Shown here one piece after another: positions 5,911 to 7,097 of a DNA stretch of 7,097 bases. Each line of letters begins with the position of its first letter. Position 1 is the first letter of the stretch. This DNA comes from JAWOGN01 sp046496815 (GTDB taxonomy: Bacteria > Desulfobacterota > DSM-4660 > Desulfatiglandales > Desulfatiglandaceae). The stretch covers positions 1 through 7,097 of the forward strand of contig JAWOGN010000029.1 in NCBI GenBank assembly GCA_046496815.1, written 5' to 3'. Both the position numbers and the translations under genes were made by a program. A model generated the notes under the pieces. The model ran no database searches. It was not told the origin of the DNA and saw nothing but the letters and a program-made list of their open reading frames with translations.

Positions 5911-6864
5911 CTATGGGATCGAATACTTGCTTGCCGGAACCTTCCGACCCAAAGCTTCAGCCATTGCCCTTACGTGGTGTGGCGCACCGCCACAGCAGAT
6001 TCCTATATAATTGATTCCCGCCCTTTTGGCATCAAGGGCGAAATCGGCCATCTCAAATCTCGTATGGAGAAAGGGGTCCAAACCTACAGGAAACGCCTTG
6101 TTCCCTTCGCGATCCCTGAGATCCCGGAAAGAGGGATGCGTGTCGGTCGTCCTGTAAGGCGCTGGTTGCGCGGCGGTATAGCACACCACGCTCTCTCTGA
6201 TTCTCTTTAACAAATGGAACATCGTGGCCGGCCCTCTTCCACAATTCAGACCGACAATGTCGGCTCCGTTATGCTCGAGTTTTTTGCAAGCCTCTTCCCA
6301 GGTATATCCATCCTCAGAAATTTCCCTTATGGGTATGAAGGTCACAAGGGCGGTGCCGTTGTTTTCCTTGATCACCTTTAAGGCGATAAGTGCTTCCCCG
6401 AGGTGGCTGAAGGTTTCAGCTATAAAGAAATCTACGCCCTCTTCCTGGGCCCATCCGACCTGCTCTTCGAACATAGGTCGGATCCGCTTCTCGGATTTAT
6501 CGGGATGCTTGCTGTCATAGAGCCATGTGTTGCTCAAATTTCCGGCTACCAAAGCCTCTCCCTCAGAAGCCACCTCCTTTGCGATCCTGACGGCTGCCCG
6601 GTTCAGGGCCTCAAGATTGTGTTTTAAACCTGCCTCCGTCATCTTTTGCCGGTGCGCATAATACGTCAACGCGACCATGACTTCCGAGCCGGCCCTCAAG
6701 AACTCCCTGTGAAGCTCCTTGACCGCCTCCGGATATTCAAGAACGACTTCCGGAACAAACAACCCGGCCTTTACGTATCCTCTTCTTTCGAGCTCAAACA
6801 AGTAGCCTTGGGCGCCAAGAACAACGTCCGATTTCATCCTGTCCAGGATGTTCCGATTCTTCAT
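5911..6864 (-). CDS. Betaine-homocysteine methyltransferase-like, zinc-dependent S-methyltransferase family protein
   Basis: This 317-residue single-domain TIM-barrel protein belongs to the homocysteine S-methyltransferase family, which moves a methyl group to a zinc-bound thiol. The three zinc cysteines are visible: Cys208 in G-L-N-C, and Cys290-Cys291 in G-I-C-C-G-G. The N-terminal half is strikingly like animal BHMT: LERRGYVKAG (25-34), then YPEAVKELHREFLRAGS (44-60) and the T-Y-Y-A region (67-70). Glu150 in I-A-E matches the homocysteine-binding Glu159 of human BHMT. By eye, however, human Asp26 is Ala18 here, Trp44 is Phe36 and Tyr160 is Thr151; only the Tyr77 equivalent (Tyr69) of the aromatic betaine site is kept. 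Substrate use may therefore differ from betaine plus homocysteine. The start is backed by GAGGAGG four bases upstream (6869-6875). It sits 24 bases after sixA and about 50 before the cytochrome start, consistent with one transcript. It is cytoplasmic, with no signal peptide. Confidence 0.9.
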   Translation of the reverse strand: MKNRNILDRMKSDVVLGAQGYLFELERRGYVKAGLFVPEVVLEYPEAVKELHREFLRAGSEVMVALTYYAHRQKMTEAGLKHNLEALNRAAVRIAKEVASEGEALVAGNLSNTWLYDSKHPDKSEKRIRPMFEEQVGWAQEEGVDFFIAETFSHLGEALIALKVIKENNGTALVTFIPIREISEDGYTWEEACKKLEHNGADIVGLNCGRGPATMFHLLKRIRESVVCYTAAQPAPYRTTDTHPSFRDLRDREGNKAFPVGLDPFLHTRFEMADFALDAKRAGINYIGICCGGAPHHVRAMAEALGRKVPASKYSIP

Positions 6865-6888
6865 TGTTCCTCCTCGAAGTGGAAGCCC

Positions 6889-7097
6889 TCAATCCGTATG
6901 GGGGAAGAGAGTCCATTTGATCAACCATGAGTTCGACGCTTCATCCCGGTCCAGACAGGCGATGCCTCCGTTTTGGAATTTGAGTACCGGCGGCCTGTCC
7001 GAAGACCCTGTCACAAGATAGGATGTCAGCTTCTCCATGAAGGGCAAATGGCCGACCAGCATCACATTTTGCTCTGCCTTCACATCCAGTTTTGTCA
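6889..7097 (-). CDS. sixA: SixA-like phosphohistidine phosphatase, C-terminal part (cut by window edge)
   Basis: This is the 3' end of a gene that runs past the right edge of the window. The visible frame reads T-K-L-D-V then KAEQNVMLVGHLPFMEKLTS. The V-G-H-L-P-F-M segment matches the second conserved His region of small histidine-phosphatase-fold SixA proteins, which remove phosphate from phosphohistidine of Hpt/phosphorelay or PTS proteins. The catalytic N-terminal R-H-G motif lies outside the window. The closing part has the L-K-F-Q-N-G-G-I-A-C-L and W-x-I-K-W-T-L pattern usual for the family's last strands. The GTG at 7081-7083 is an internal codon, not the start, since the frame stays open to the edge. 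The stop is 24 bases before the BHMT-like gene, so both are probably on one transcript. A broader histidine-phosphatase-superfamily assignment is the main alternative. Confidence 0.78.
   Translation of the reverse strand, partial: TKLDVKAEQNVMLVGHLPFMEKLTSYLVTGSSDRPPVLKFQNGGIACLDRDEASNSWLIKWTLFPHTD

Noticed and set aside
7081..7083. GTG as start of a 64-residue protein at the right edge
   Set aside because: The frame stays open to the window end and the protein matches only the C-terminal half of SixA, so this is an internal codon of a truncated gene.

Overview
The window holds two gene clusters pointing at each other. It reads like the chromosome of an anaerobic or metal-active bacterium of the Desulfobacterota (former Deltaproteobacteria) type. 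That placement is inferred from the gene kinds: a nine-haem membrane cytochrome carrying an octahaem HAO-like domain, a b5-like domain of the COG4892 kind, and a TolC-lipoprotein plus multicopper-oxidase pair. No rRNA or other marker gene is present to confirm it. Coding density is very high, no gap exceeds 150 bases, and no tRNA, CRISPR, insertion sequence or convincing terminator was found.

Left half (+ strand, 23-3206): three genes overlap by 1 to 4 bases and form a tightly coupled operon. They encode a small His/Met-containing lipoprotein, a TolC-type outer-membrane factor with its own lipobox, and an exported two-domain multicopper oxidase with all copper ligands visible. All three proteins end in Met/His-bearing tails. 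The simplest reading is a periplasmic copper-handling unit: oxidation of Cu(I) or another substrate, plus an outer-membrane export channel. The inner-membrane pump that would pair with the TolC protein is not in the window and may lie upstream.

Right half (- strand, 7097 down to 3212): four genes read leftward. They are the C-terminal end of a SixA-like phosphohistidine phosphatase (cut by the window edge), a betaine-homocysteine-methyltransferase-like protein, the large membrane multihaem cytochrome, and a 98-residue protein made of two copies of a 44-residue repeat. The first three are spaced by only 24 to about 50 bases and are probably co-transcribed. The small gene follows after about 150 bases and has its own strong ribosome binding site.

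The most unusual object is the cytochrome. One polypeptide joins a lone N-terminal c-haem, a CopD-like three-helix membrane domain, a b5-like domain predicted on the cytoplasmic side, a fourth membrane helix, and a periplasmic octahaem HAO-family domain. It has the layout of a single-chain electron path across the inner membrane. Its neighbour, the BHMT-like protein, keeps the zinc cysteines but has changed at positions that bind homocysteine and betaine in the human enzyme, so its substrate may differ. Whether these neighbours form a functional system is inference from adjacency only.
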